NCBI RefSeq assembly: GCF_001612885.1
Contig: NZ_BDBH01000006.1
Coordinates: 62,001-126,000, forward strand
Reading direction: 5' to 3'
Length of the DNA stretch: 64,000 nt
Source: Nocardia harenae NBRC 108248
GTDB taxonomy: Bacteria; Actinomycetota; Actinomycetes; Mycobacteriales; Mycobacteriaceae
Shown: one piece after another, positions 17,513 through 25,438 of the stretch
How the letters are laid out: every line of letters begins with the position of its first letter
Position numbering within the stretch: the first letter of the stretch is position 1
Notes under the pieces: model-generated
The model's input: the letters and a program-made list of their open reading frames with translations, nothing else
The model's database searches: none
What the model was told of the DNA's origin: nothing
Position numbers and translations under genes: made by a program

Positions 17513-18244
17513 ATGAGCACAGCACCGTCCCTCGCCCGGCGCACCCACCGGCGGCGTCCGCTGGTGATCGCCCTCGTCGTGGTCGTTCTCCTGCTCGGCA
17601 CCGCCGTCGTCGGCACCGAGGCCTACGCCAGGCACCGGATCTCGCAATGCATCAGCTCCCAGTTCGAGCGGGAGATGGGCTCGACCATCGATGTCTCCTT
17701 CGGCCCCAAACCCCTGCTGCTCACCTACATCGACGGCAAGGTGCCCGAGGTGACGGTGGACAGCAACGACAACCGCTTCGGCCCGGCCGAGGGCATGATC
17801 GTGCACGCCACCTTCACCGACGTCGTGCTGAACGACGACGGCGGCGGCAGCGTCGGCGCCTCCTCCGCCGACGTCACCTGGAGCAACGAGGGCATCGCCC
17901 AGACCCTCACCGGCATGGTGAGCGGGGTGAAGTCCGCCGCGAGCAGCGGCACCGTCACCATGGATGTGCTCGGCGGGCTGGCCCAGCTCGAGGTGCGCCC
18001 GCAGGTGCGCGGCGACCGGGTGGTGGTCGACACCACCGGCGCGCAGTTCCTCGGCATCGGGCTCCCCACCGACCTGGTGCAGGGCATCGTCGACCTCTTC
18101 ACGGAGAGCCTGCAGGCCTTCCCGATCGGCATGCGCGCGGACCGGATCGCCGTCACCGACAGCGGCATCGACGTGCACCTCACCGGCGGCCACTTCGACC
18201 TGGCCGCGAACAGCCAGAACAGCGACCAGGAGGTCCGCTGCTGA
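17513..18244 (+). CDS. DUF2993 membrane-anchored protein (LmeA-like)
   Basis: 243 residues. Basic N-terminus, one membrane segment (about 16-38, PLVIALVVVVLLLGTAVVG), then an extracytoplasmic domain with FGPKPLLLTYIDGKVPEV, NEGIAQTL and GIGLPTDLVQGI, typical of DUF2993. The family member LmeA in mycobacteria supports mannan elongation of lipomannan/lipoarabinomannan. Whether this paralogue does the same is inference. From memory Rv0479c, beside deoC, is the positional counterpart. It ends 2 bp before the convergent deoC stop. Confidence 0.82.
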   Translation: MSTAPSLARRTHRRRPLVIALVVVVLLLGTAVVGTEAYARHRISQCISSQFEREMGSTIDVSFGPKPLLLTYIDGKVPEVTVDSNDNRFGPAEGMIVHATFTDVVLNDDGGGSVGASSADVTWSNEGIAQTLTGMVSGVKSAASSGTVTMDVLGGLAQLEVRPQVRGDRVVVDTTGAQFLGIGLPTDLVQGIVDLFTESLQAFPIGMRADRIAVTDSGIDVHLTGGHFDLAANSQNSDQEVRC

Positions 18245-18246
18245 GC

Positions 18247-18915
18247 TCAGGCCGGAAAGCCGTCCAGCACCGCGCGCGAGCCGGAGAGGCCGAGCCGGGT
18301 GGCGCCCGCGGCAAGCAACTCCGCCGCGGCCGCCGCCGTGCGGATGCCGCCGCTCGCCTTGACCCCGAGCCGCCCGCCCACCGTCGCCGCCATCAGCCGC
18401 ACCGCGGCCACGCTCGCCCCGCCCGCCGGGTGGAAGCCGGTGGAGGTCTTGACGAAATTCGCGCCCGCCCGCTCGGCGGCCAGGCAGACCTCGACGATCG
18501 CCTCGTCGCTCAGCGCGGCGGATTCGATGATGACCTTGAGCACCGTGCGCTCGCCGACCGCCTCGCGCACCGTGACGATATCGGCGAGCACCGCCGCGTA
18601 GTCACCCGCGACGGCGGCGCCGACGTCGATCACCATGTCCACCTCGTCCGCGCCCTGCTCCACCGCCAGCCTGGCCTCGGCCCCCTTGACCAGCGAGTGG
18701 TGCTTCCCGGAGGGGAACCCGGCGACCGTCGCGACCACCAGCCCCGGCGCCCGCACCGGCAGCATGGCCGGCGAGACGCAGATGGCGAGCACCCCCAGCT
18801 CGCGCGCCTCGGCGATCAGCGCGGCGACCCGCTCCACCGTCGCCTCGGGGGCGAGCAGCGTGTGGTCGATGACGGCGGCGACTTCGGCCCGGCTCGGCCA
18901 CGCGGGTTCTGCCAT
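18247..18915 (-). CDS. deoC: Deoxyribose-phosphate aldolase
   Basis: 222 residues, family length. Class I aldolase splitting 2-deoxyribose 5-phosphate to glyceraldehyde 3-phosphate and acetaldehyde in deoxynucleoside catabolism. Visible are [10 protein letters not shown] at the start, [22 protein letters not shown], Schiff-base Lys in [15 protein letters not shown], and [12 protein letters not shown] (second Lys). ATG 18915 ([12 protein letters not shown]) fits; twelve more codons upstream are open but unneeded. It is divergent from the GNAT gene at 18987. Confidence 0.95.
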   Translation of the reverse strand: MAEPAWPSRAEVAAVIDHTLLAPEATVERVAALIAEARELGVLAICVSPAMLPVRAPGLVVATVAGFPSGKHHSLVKGAEARLAVEQGADEVDMVIDVGAAVAGDYAAVLADIVTVREAVGERTVLKVIIESAALSDEAIVEVCLAAERAGANFVKTSTGFHPAGGASVAAVRLMAATVGGRLGVKASGGIRTAAAAAELLAAGATRLGLSGSRAVLDGFPA

Positions 18916-18986
18916 GAGGTGAAAGTCTGGCACACGGGCGGCGAATTGCATTGCGTGCCTCCGCCGCTGGAGGGGAGACTCGAACG

Positions 18987-19535
18987 GTGCTGATCCGCCG
19001 CGAACGCGCCGCCGATATCGCCGGGATCGCCGCCGTGCACCGGAGCGCGTTCGCCGAACGCGCCGCGGTGCCCGCCGGCCCCGACTCCGCCCCCGGCGCC
19101 GCCCCCGACCCGGTCGAGGTCGGGCTGGTCGGCGCGCTGCGCGGCGGCGACGCCTGGATCCCGACGCTCTCGCTGGTGGCCGAGGAGTACGGCGCCGTCC
19201 TGGGCCACGTCTGCCTCACCAGGGCCGCGGTCGGGCCGTTCCCGGTGCTCGCGCTCGGCCCGCTCGGGGTGCTGCGGGAGCGGCAGCGCGTCGGCATCGG
19301 CGCCGCGCTGGTGCACGCGGCGCTCGGCGCCGCCGACGCGCTGGACGAGCCGCTGGTCGGGCTGCTCGGCAGCCTGGACTACTACCCGCGCTTCGGCTTC
19401 GCCCCGGCCGCGCGGTACGGCATCGCGCCGGACCGCCCGGAGTGGGCCACGCACCTCCAGGTGCGCCCGCTCACCGCCTTCGAGGACCGGATCGCGGGGG
19501 AGTTCCGCTACGCGGACGCCTTCTACGAGCTCTGA
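18987..19535 (+). CDS. GNAT-family N-acetyltransferase
   Basis: 182 residues from a GTG preceded by GGAGGGGAG. The opening [14 protein letters not shown] is the usual first strand of GNATs. [20 protein letters not shown] is the acetyl-CoA-binding motif A (R/Q-x-x-G-x-G/A type), and [12 protein letters not shown] is the family's C-terminal signature (DxxYYxRFGF). The acceptor is unknown. It resembles the YhbS/putative acetyltransferase group. Followed by purU after 22 bp on the same strand, possibly co-transcribed. Confidence 0.87.
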   Translation: MLIRRERAADIAGIAAVHRSAFAERAAVPAGPDSAPGAAPDPVEVGLVGALRGGDAWIPTLSLVAEEYGAVLGHVCLTRAAVGPFPVLALGPLGVLRERQRVGIGAALVHAALGAADALDEPLVGLLGSLDYYPRFGFAPAARYGIAPDRPEWATHLQVRPLTAFEDRIAGEFRYADAFYEL

Positions 19536-19557
19536 CCCGGTTTGCAAGGATGGGCGG

Positions 19558-20439
19558 ATGACCTCCGCCCCGAACGACCGGCGCTTCGTGCTGACCCTCG
19601 GCTGCCCGGACCGCCCCGGCATCATCGCCAGGATCACCTCGTTCATCGCCGAGTTCGGCGGCTCCATCGTGGAGGCCGGCTACTACTCCGACCCGGACAA
19701 TGCCTGGTTCTTCACCAGGCAGGCCATCGCGGCGCACACCGTTCCGTTCGAGCTGGGTGAGCTGCGCGACCGCTTCGCCGGGGTGGCGGCCGACTTCGGG
19801 CCGGGCACCGAGTGGCAGCTGCACGACACCGGCGAGCGCCGCCGCGCGGTGCTGCTGGTGAGCAAGGACGCGCACTGCCTGCACGACCTGCTCGGCCGGG
19901 CCACCTCCGGCGAACTCCCCGCCACCATCGAGGCGGTGATCGGCAACCACCCCGACCTCGCCGGGATCACCGAGGCGCACGGGGTGCGCTTCCACCACGT
20001 GCCCTTCCCCAAGGATCCGGCCGAGCGCGGCCCCGCCTTCGCCCGGGTGCGCGAGCTGGTCGACGCGCACGACCCGCACGCCGTTGTGCTCGCCCGCTTC
20101 ATGCAGGTGCTCCCCGCGCACCTGTGCCAGCACTGGGCCGGACGGGCGATCAATATCCACCACAGCTTCCTGCCGTCCTTCGTCGGCGCGCGCCCCTACC
20201 ACCAGGCCTTCGCCCGCGGGGTGAAGCTGATCGGCGCGACCTGCCACTACGTCACCGCGGAGCTGGACGCCGGGCCGATCATCGAGCAGGACGTCACCCG
20301 GATCGACCACGCCGACGAGGTGCGCGACATGGTGCGCCAGGGCCGCGATATCGAGCGCGTCGTACTGGCCCGCGGGCTGCGCTGGCACCTGGAGGGCCGG
20401 GTGCTCGTGCACGGCCGCCGGACCGTGGTCTTCTCCTAG
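19558..20439 (+). CDS. purU: Formyltetrahydrofolate deformylase
   Basis: 293 residues, family length. Hydrolyses 10-formyl-THF to formate and THF, supplying formate for purine synthesis and balancing one-carbon units. An N-terminal ACT domain (LTLGCPDRPGIIARITSFIAE) precedes the formyltransferase-like domain with NIHHSFLPSFVGARPYHQAF (catalytic Asn/His) and TAELDAGPIIEQD (catalytic Asp). The ATG at 19558 is immediately after GGCGG. It converges with the hydrolase gene, only 3 bp between the stops. Confidence 0.95.
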   Translation: MTSAPNDRRFVLTLGCPDRPGIIARITSFIAEFGGSIVEAGYYSDPDNAWFFTRQAIAAHTVPFELGELRDRFAGVAADFGPGTEWQLHDTGERRRAVLLVSKDAHCLHDLLGRATSGELPATIEAVIGNHPDLAGITEAHGVRFHHVPFPKDPAERGPAFARVRELVDAHDPHAVVLARFMQVLPAHLCQHWAGRAINIHHSFLPSFVGARPYHQAFARGVKLIGATCHYVTAELDAGPIIEQDVTRIDHADEVRDMVRQGRDIERVVLARGLRWHLEGRVLVHGRRTVVFS

Positions 20440-20442
20440 GAC

Positions 20443-21450
20443 CTAGCCCGCGGCCCGGACCCGCTCGTCGTCCGCGGCGGCGAGCACCCGGGCCAGTTCC
20501 TCGTTGAACTGCGGGTACGCCTCCACATTGCCGAGGTGCCCGGTGGGAAGCACGGCCTGGCGCTGCAGATTGCCGGACTCGCGGAGCAGCTCGGCGATCC
20601 GGTCGGCGTGCACCCGCGGGGTCAGGTGGTCGTGCTCCCCCGCCAGCACCGTGGTCGGCACCGAGAGGTGCCGCGCCGCGTCGCCCAGGTCCATCTCGGC
20701 CAGCAGCAGCCCGAACTTGGCCCGCACCAGCGACGGGCAGGAGCGCACCACGCCCATGCTGTAGTCGAGCAGCTCCCTGGTGGAGCTCGGGTGCATGATG
20801 CCGCGGAGGAAGAGCCAGCGGATCGGCGCGACCGGCGGGAAGAGGATCGGCAGCCCGAGTCCGATCCGGCCGACCACGAGCGGCAGCGCCAGCTTGCGGC
20901 GCAGCAGGCGCACGGTGCGGTTGAACCAGGGCAGCACGGTGGTCTCGGCGACCAGCCGGCCGGAGGCGGTATTTGTCAACAGCACGGCCCGCGCCTGCTC
21001 GCGCACCCGCTCCGGGTAGCGCGCGGCCCAGGCCTGCACCGTCATCCCGCCGAGGCTGTGCCCGACCAGCACCGCGCGCTCGCCGGGCGCGAGCGCGGCG
21101 TCGAGCACCGCGACCAGGTCGTCGGCGAGCACGTCCATGCTGAGCTTGCCGCGCCCGAGCTCGCTGCCACCGTGGCCGCGCTGGTCGTAGGCGATCACCC
21201 GGTACTCGCCGGCGAAGGTGTTGATCTGCGCGTTCCAGTACTCGATGGCGCAGGTCCAGCCGTGGATCAGCACCACGGGCTTCGCGTTCTCCGGGCCGTA
21301 GGCGTACACCCGCAGCCGGGTGCCGTCGGCCGCGCGCACATCGAGCGTGCGGTGCGGGGCGGTGGGGCGGTTCAGCAGGGCGGTGGCGTAGGTGCGCGAC
21401 CGCAGCCTCGCCCGGTACCCGGCCATCCTGCGCAGCGTCTTCGCACGCAT
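20443..21450 (-). CDS. Alpha/beta hydrolase, probably lipid or ester hydrolase
   Basis: 335 residues. VVLIHGWTCAIEYWN (oxyanion), VGHSLGGMTVQAW (nucleophile Ser), acid region LAGEHDHLTPR and His in LPTGHLGNVE. The basic N-terminus (MRAKTLRRMAGYRARLRS) has no signal sequence. ATG 21450 has a good AAGGAG 6 nt upstream. A perfect 7-7-7 palindrome at 21466-21486 covers the region upstream of the ribosome-binding site, suggesting repression by a TetR-type protein. The substrate is unknown. Confidence 0.87.
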   Translation of the reverse strand: MRAKTLRRMAGYRARLRSRTYATALLNRPTAPHRTLDVRAADGTRLRVYAYGPENAKPVVLIHGWTCAIEYWNAQINTFAGEYRVIAYDQRGHGGSELGRGKLSMDVLADDLVAVLDAALAPGERAVLVGHSLGGMTVQAWAARYPERVREQARAVLLTNTASGRLVAETTVLPWFNRTVRLLRRKLALPLVVGRIGLGLPILFPPVAPIRWLFLRGIMHPSSTRELLDYSMGVVRSCPSLVRAKFGLLLAEMDLGDAARHLSVPTTVLAGEHDHLTPRVHADRIAELLRESGNLQRQAVLPTGHLGNVEAYPQFNEELARVLAAADDERVRAAG

Positions 21451-21465
21451 GGGACACTCCTTTGT

Positions 21466-21486
21466 GTTACTGATACTTACAGTAAC
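21466..21486. promoter_or_regulatory. Palindromic operator GTTACTG-N7-CAGTAAC
   Basis: Arms 21466-21472 and 21480-21486 are perfect, with a 7-nt AT-rich spacer. It lies 16 bp upstream of the hydrolase start codon. The 21-bp size and position suit a TetR-family repressor; which one is unknown. Confidence 0.6.
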
Positions 21487-21519
21487 CCCGAAGGAGCGCG
21501 GGAGCCAGCCCCGCAGCCG

Positions 21520-21816
21520 CTACCAGCGCGGCCCGCGCTGCACCTCGTCCACCTTCGGGCGGACGTCGGCGAGGTAGATGCCGGTGGCGATGATCGAGAT
21601 GAAGGCGAGCAGCCCGAGGCCGCCGAAGGAGAGCAGCAGGAGCAGCAGCGCGACCGCCAGAATCCCGGACCAGATCGGCTTGGTGAGCTTGTCGACCGCC
21701 GTGAAGGCATCGGAACGCTGGCGCAGGGCGTGGATCAGCGCGAATGCCGTCGCCCCGAACGCGAGCGCCCAGAGCACGAGCATGATGATCCCGGTCAGTC
21801 CGTTCACCGTGTTCAC
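21520..21816 (-). CDS. DUF2516 small membrane protein
   Basis: 98 residues from GTG 21816, or 101 from ATG 21825. First membrane helix at about 5-25 (LTGIIMLVLWALAFGATAFAL), then ALRQRSDAFTAVDKLTKPIW, a second hydrophobic stretch (ILAVALLLLLLSFGGLG) with AFISIIATGIYLADVRPKV: the DUF2516 pattern. The GTG is preferred because TATCAT lies 7 nt before it on the same strand, matching the leaderless rule in this window. From memory Rv0476 is the counterpart, also next to hbhA. Function unknown. Confidence 0.85.
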   Translation of the reverse strand: MNTVNGLTGIIMLVLWALAFGATAFALIHALRQRSDAFTAVDKLTKPIWSGILAVALLLLLLSFGGLGLLAFISIIATGIYLADVRPKVDEVQRGPRW

Positions 21817-21823
21817 GCCACCC

Positions 21824-21829
21824 ATGATA
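21824..21829 (-). promoter_or_regulatory. -10 element TATCAT, leaderless promoter of the DUF2516 gene
   Basis: Minus-strand TATCAT, then 7 nt (GGGTGGC), then GTG at 21816. It overlaps the alternative ATG at 21825, which argues against that start if this promoter is used. It lies just downstream of the hbhA terminator hairpin. Confidence 0.45.
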
Positions 21830-21832
21830 GGG

Positions 21833-21869
21833 GTGTGCCCCCGCGTCCAGGCAGGACGCGGGGGCACAC
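21833..21869 (-). terminator. Strong hairpin between hbhA and the DUF2516 gene
   Basis: Perfect 16-bp stem (arms 21833-21848 and 21854-21869) with a 5-nt loop, 13 bp beyond the hbhA stop. There is no U tract, as is common for actinobacterial terminators. It insulates the DUF2516 promoter from hbhA transcription. Confidence 0.75.
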
Positions 21870-21882
21870 GGAGCAGCGGGGG

Positions 21883-22533
21883 TCACACCTCGTCGGGGGT
21901 GACCTTCTCGACCGGGGCCTTCTTCTTGGCCGGAGCCTTCTTGGGCGCCTGCCCCTCGGTCGGCGCCACATCGGTGGCCACCGAGACCACCTCGGCCTCG
22001 ACCACCGGCGCGGCGTCGACGACCTCGGCCGCCTTCTCCTCGGCGGCCTTGGCCTGGCGGCCGAGCAGGTCGCTGACCCGGCCGACGACGCCCTCGGCGC
22101 TCTTCACGGTGTCGTTGTAGATGGTCTCGACGCGCTGGATGCGCTCGTCGACGACCTGGTTGCTGGTGCGCAGCCGGTCGACGGTCTCCTCGCCGCGGGA
22201 GGCGAGGTCGGCGTAAATGTCCAGCGCCTGGCGGTAGTACTGCTCGGCGATCCGGCGCAGCTCCTCCGGGGTGAACTTCTCGCGCAGCGCGGCCAGATCC
22301 TCCGGCAGCTCGGACGGCAGCCCGGACAGCCGCGTGCGCAGCGTCTCGAACTGGGCCTGCACCTCGGCCCTGGTGAGCCGCTCGCGGGCCTCGTCGACCC
22401 GGGTCTGCACGTCGGCGGCCACGGCGCGCTCGCGCACCTGGCCGACCGCGTCGAGCACTGCCGTGTACACGGCGTCACCGGCGCCGACGGTGGCGAAGAG
22501 GGGCTTGGTCACGGTGGCGTTCTTCTCGGTCAT
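21883..22533 (-). CDS. hbhA: HbhA-like heparin-binding haemagglutinin
   Basis: 216 residues. Long amphipathic coiled-coil (about 30-165; RAEVQAQFETLRTRLS, EETVDRLRTSNQVVDERIQ), then an Ala/Glu/Val-rich linker and a Lys/Pro/Ala-rich tail with KKAPAKKKAP. In M. tuberculosis HbhA the Lys-rich tail binds heparan sulphate and the protein also affects lipid inclusions. Here the tail is shorter with fewer Lys repeats and ends EKVTPDEV, so adhesin function is uncertain. No signal peptide, as in the family. The start overlaps the upstream XRE gene stop by 4 bp (coupled). Confidence 0.9.
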   Translation of the reverse strand: MTEKNATVTKPLFATVGAGDAVYTAVLDAVGQVRERAVAADVQTRVDEARERLTRAEVQAQFETLRTRLSGLPSELPEDLAALREKFTPEELRRIAEQYYRQALDIYADLASRGEETVDRLRTSNQVVDERIQRVETIYNDTVKSAEGVVGRVSDLLGRQAKAAEEKAAEVVDAAPVVEAEVVSVATDVAPTEGQAPKKAPAKKKAPVEKVTPDEV

Positions 22534-23012
22534 GGTGTTTCGTTCTCCTGGCTCCGCGGGGCCTGTTCGATCAGGCCGTCGGTATTCGTGCGTGGAACGT
22601 CGTCGTCCCGGCCAGTCCCCGAGCCGTTGGTGCCGTTCTCCCGGCGGAACGACTCGTAGATGTCGAGGAGCACCTGCTTCTGCCGCTCACTGATCGTGGT
22701 GTCGGCGAGCAGGGCGTCCCGGATCGGACTGTGTGGCCGTTGCTCGAGAAAGCCGGCCCGTACGTACAACACCTCCGAGGACACCCGCAACGCCTTGGCG
22801 ATCTGAGCGAGCACCTCGGCGGAGGGGTTGCGCAGCCCGCGCTCGATCTGGCTGAGGTACGGATTGCTCACCCCGGCCAGAGCGGCGAGCTGTCGCAGCG
22901 ACACCTGCGCGGCCTCCCGCTGCGAACGGATGAAACCTCCGATGTCCTGCGCCGCATGCACGACGCGTGCCGCTTTCTCGCCGGCTACGGACATCTCGGG
23001 ATCTTCTGCCAT
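22530..23012 (-). CDS. XRE-family transcriptional regulator upstream of hbhA
   Basis: 160 residues. Helix-turn-helix at about 28-82: SQREAAQVSLRQLAALAGVSNPYLSQIERGLRNPS, then SSEVLYVRAGFLE. The acidic C-terminal tail is disordered. ATG 23012 has GGAAGG about 9 nt upstream; a GTG one codon earlier is the alternative. Its stop overlaps the hbhA ATG, so it is co-expressed with hbhA. From memory this is the Rv0474-Rv0475 pair. A 33-bp-spaced duplicated motif in its own promoter (23044-23099) suggests autoregulation. Confidence 0.9.
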   Translation of the reverse strand: MAEDPEMSVAGEKAARVVHAAQDIGGFIRSQREAAQVSLRQLAALAGVSNPYLSQIERGLRNPSAEVLAQIAKALRVSSEVLYVRAGFLEQRPHSPIRDALLADTTISERQKQVLLDIYESFRRENGTNGSGTGRDDDVPRTNTDGLIEQAPRSQENETP

Positions 23013-23043
23013 CACTCACCTTCCGGTGGGTTGTACGGGATCG

Positions 23044-23099
23044 AGTGTAGGCGAAGGTGCTAGCTCTTGCAAGCGCCCCGCTAGCGAAAGTGCTAGCTC
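23044..23099 (-). promoter_or_regulatory. Promoter and duplicated operator of the XRE-hbhA operon
   Basis: Minus-strand -10 TACACT at 23049-23044 (plus AGTGTA). Upstream are two near-identical direct repeats, GCGAAGGTGCTAGCTC (23051-23066) and GCGAAAGTGCTAGCTC (23084-23099), 33 bp apart (about three helical turns). The second also forms a dyad GCTAGC-GAAAGT-GCTAGC (23080-23097). It is the natural candidate binding site of the XRE protein; the pairing is inferred. Confidence 0.6.
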
Positions 23100-23102
23100 C
23101 GC

Positions 23103-24434
23103 TCAGCCGCCGAACATCAGGTGCGACACGGTGTAGATGGCCAGCCCGGCGAGCGAGCCGACCACGGTGCCGTTGATCCGGATGAACTGCAGGTCCCTGC
23201 CGACCTGCACCTCGATCTTCTTGCTCGCCTCGTCCGCGTCCCAGCGCGCGACGGTATCGGTGACCAGGGTGGAGATCTCCGCCGCGTAGTTCCCGACCAG
23301 GTAGCGGGCGCCGCGGTCGATCCAGTCGTCCACCCGGCCGCGCATCGCCTCGTCGTCGCGCAGCCGCTCGCCGAGCCTGCGCACGTTCTCGTCCACCTTG
23401 CGGCGCAGCGTGCTGTTCGGGTCGTCGGCCGACTCCAGGATCAGCCGCTTGGCCGCGCGCCAGGTGGCCTCGGCCATGCCGGTGATCTCGGCCCGCCCCA
23501 TGACCTGGCTCTTGATCCGCTCGGCCTTGGCGATCATGGCCGCGTCGTGCTGCAGGTCGTGCGCGAACTCCTCCAGGAACTTGTTCGCCGCGAGCCGCAC
23601 CTCGTGCTCCGGGTCGGAGCGCACCTTCCAGGTGAACTCCACCAGCTCGCGGTAGATGCGCTCGGACAGCATGACATTGACGAACTTCGGCGCCCACTGC
23701 GGCGCGTCCCGGTTCACGATCCGGTCGATCGTCTCCTGGCTGCCGAGCGCCCACTGGTGCGCGCGCTCGGCGAGCAGGTCGAGCAGCGCCAGCTGGCGGT
23801 TGTCCGCGAGCAGCTCGGCCAGCACCCGGCCGATCGGCGGCCCCCACTGCGGCTCGGCGATCCGCTTGACGATGGTGTTGTCGATGATCTGCTCGACGTC
23901 GGAGTCGCGCAGCGCCCCGACCACCGCGCGCAGCAGCGTCGAGCTCTCCTGCGCGACCCGCGCGGCGTTCTCCGGCTGCGCCATCCAGCGCCCCACCCGC
24001 AGCGACACCTGCGCCGAGGCGAGCCGCGCCGACACCACCTCGGGAGCGAGGAAGTTGGTGCCGACGAAATTGCCGAGGCTGGCGCCGAGCTGGTCCTTCT
24101 TCTTCCGGATGATGGCGGTGTGCGGGATCGGCAGGCCGAGCGGGTGCCGGAACAGCGCGGTCACCGCGAACCAGTCGGCCAGCGCGCCGACCATGCCCGC
24201 CTCGGCGGCGGCGCGCACGTAGCCGACCCACGGGTCGCCCTGGCCGCGCGATTCCAGCCAGCGGCAGAACAGGTAGACGACGGTGGCCAGCGCGAGCAGA
24301 CCGGTCGCGACGACCTTCATCCGGCGCAGGTCGCGCTTCTTGGCCTCCTCGTCCATCAGGCTGCCGAGTCCCGGGGGCGCGGGCTTTCCGCCAGCCGGTT
24401 CGAGCACCGCCGTGGTGCCGGGATCTGTGTGCAT
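23103..24434 (-). CDS. DUF445 membrane protein
   Basis: 443 residues from ATG 24434. A hydrophobic helix around 40-60 (VVATGLLALATVVYLFC) is followed by the family hallmark AAAEAGMVGALADWFAVTALFRHPLGLPIPHTAIIRKKKD (shortened here to its ends: AAAEAGMVGALADWFAV and PIPHTAIIRKKKD). A long helical cytoplasmic or periplasmic region and a C-terminal hydrophobic hairpin (GTVVGSLAGLAIYTVSHLMF) complete the DUF445 layout. Function unknown. From memory this is the Rv0473 counterpart, next to Rv0474. It is divergent from the TetR gene at 24618. Confidence 0.88.
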   Translation of the reverse strand: MHTDPGTTAVLEPAGGKPAPPGLGSLMDEEAKKRDLRRMKVVATGLLALATVVYLFCRWLESRGQGDPWVGYVRAAAEAGMVGALADWFAVTALFRHPLGLPIPHTAIIRKKKDQLGASLGNFVGTNFLAPEVVSARLASAQVSLRVGRWMAQPENAARVAQESSTLLRAVVGALRDSDVEQIIDNTIVKRIAEPQWGPPIGRVLAELLADNRQLALLDLLAERAHQWALGSQETIDRIVNRDAPQWAPKFVNVMLSERIYRELVEFTWKVRSDPEHEVRLAANKFLEEFAHDLQHDAAMIAKAERIKSQVMGRAEITGMAEATWRAAKRLILESADDPNSTLRRKVDENVRRLGERLRDDEAMRGRVDDWIDRGARYLVGNYAAEISTLVTDTVARWDADEASKKIEVQVGRDLQFIRINGTVVGSLAGLAIYTVSHLMFGG

Positions 24435-24617
24435 GGGTCCATTCTGTCCATCTCGGGGCGGAAGTGCCCGGATATGTGTTACCGGCCGCATCGTCGACGA
24501 TTCCTCCCTATCCCGCGCATCGCGAACTAGGCTGGAGGCCGCACCGGCACCCAGAGCATCCGACAACACGACCGAGGAGTCACGCTGTCCACCGAAGACC
24601 TCGTCGAACTCGGCGAA

Positions 24618-25313
24618 GTGATTGATCGACCGCCCGCGGTGCGGACCGGCCGGATGGACGGCCGGAAACGCCGCTGGCGCCAGCACAAGATCGACCGCCG
24701 CGAAGAACTCGTCGACGGCACGCTCGCCGCCGTCCGGGTACGCGGCAGCACCGCCGGAATGGACGAGATCGCCGCCGAGATCGGCGTCTCGAAGACGGTG
24801 CTCTACCGCTACTTCTCGGACAAGAACGACCTGGTCCGGGCCACCATGCAGCGCTTCATCGAGACCACCCTGATGCCCAGGGTCTACGGCGCGATCAGCC
24901 TGGACGCGGACGAGTACCAGCTGGTGCGCTCGGCGCTCGCGGAGTACGTCGGCACGGTCGACGAAGACCCCGAGGTCTACCGCTTCATCATGGGCAACGG
25001 CTCGGCGGATCAATCCTCGCTCGCCGAGTTCGAGCGGCTCTTCGCCGAGGTGGTCGCCGCGGTGATCACCGACCGCGCCACCGAGAAGGGCATCGACACC
25101 GAGGGCGCCATGCTCTGGTCGTATGTGCTGGTCGGCGGGATCCAGCTGGCCACGCACTGGTGGACCACGCACAAGACCATGGACCGCGACCAGGTGATCG
25201 ACTACCTGACCATGATGACCTGGAGCGCCATCGAGGGCATGGCGCGGGCGGGCGGCTCGCGGGCGGCCTTCGCCGCGCAGCCGCACGTCCTGCCGGATCC
25301 GCCGCAGTCGTAG
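24618..25313 (+). CDS. TetR-family transcriptional regulator
   Basis: 231 residues from GTG 24618. HTH at about 45-72: MDEIAAEIGVSKTVLYRYFSDK, preceded by a basic stretch (GRKRRWRQHKIDRREELV). The ligand-binding domain contains WSYVLVGGIQLATHWWTTHKTM. A better Shine-Dalgarno (GAGGAG at 24574-24579) lies 5 nt before an in-frame CTG at 24585, so the protein may start 11 residues earlier as LSTEDLVELGE. From memory it matches Rv0472c. The target is unknown; the divergent DUF445 gene and the following ABC1 kinase gene are candidates. Confidence 0.87.
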   Translation: MIDRPPAVRTGRMDGRKRRWRQHKIDRREELVDGTLAAVRVRGSTAGMDEIAAEIGVSKTVLYRYFSDKNDLVRATMQRFIETTLMPRVYGAISLDADEYQLVRSALAEYVGTVDEDPEVYRFIMGNGSADQSSLAEFERLFAEVVAAVITDRATEKGIDTEGAMLWSYVLVGGIQLATHWWTTHKTMDRDQVIDYLTMMTWSAIEGMARAGGSRAAFAAQPHVLPDPPQS

Positions 25314-25438
25314 AACCGACCGGTAACTTCGCCGGAGTGGCCCGGGTCACAGACGTTCTCGACACGTCGGCGACTCCGGTTAGGCTGATGCCGAGCGGGT
25401 GGCCCATGTCACCGCGCGGGCACCAACGGAGGTTCTCG

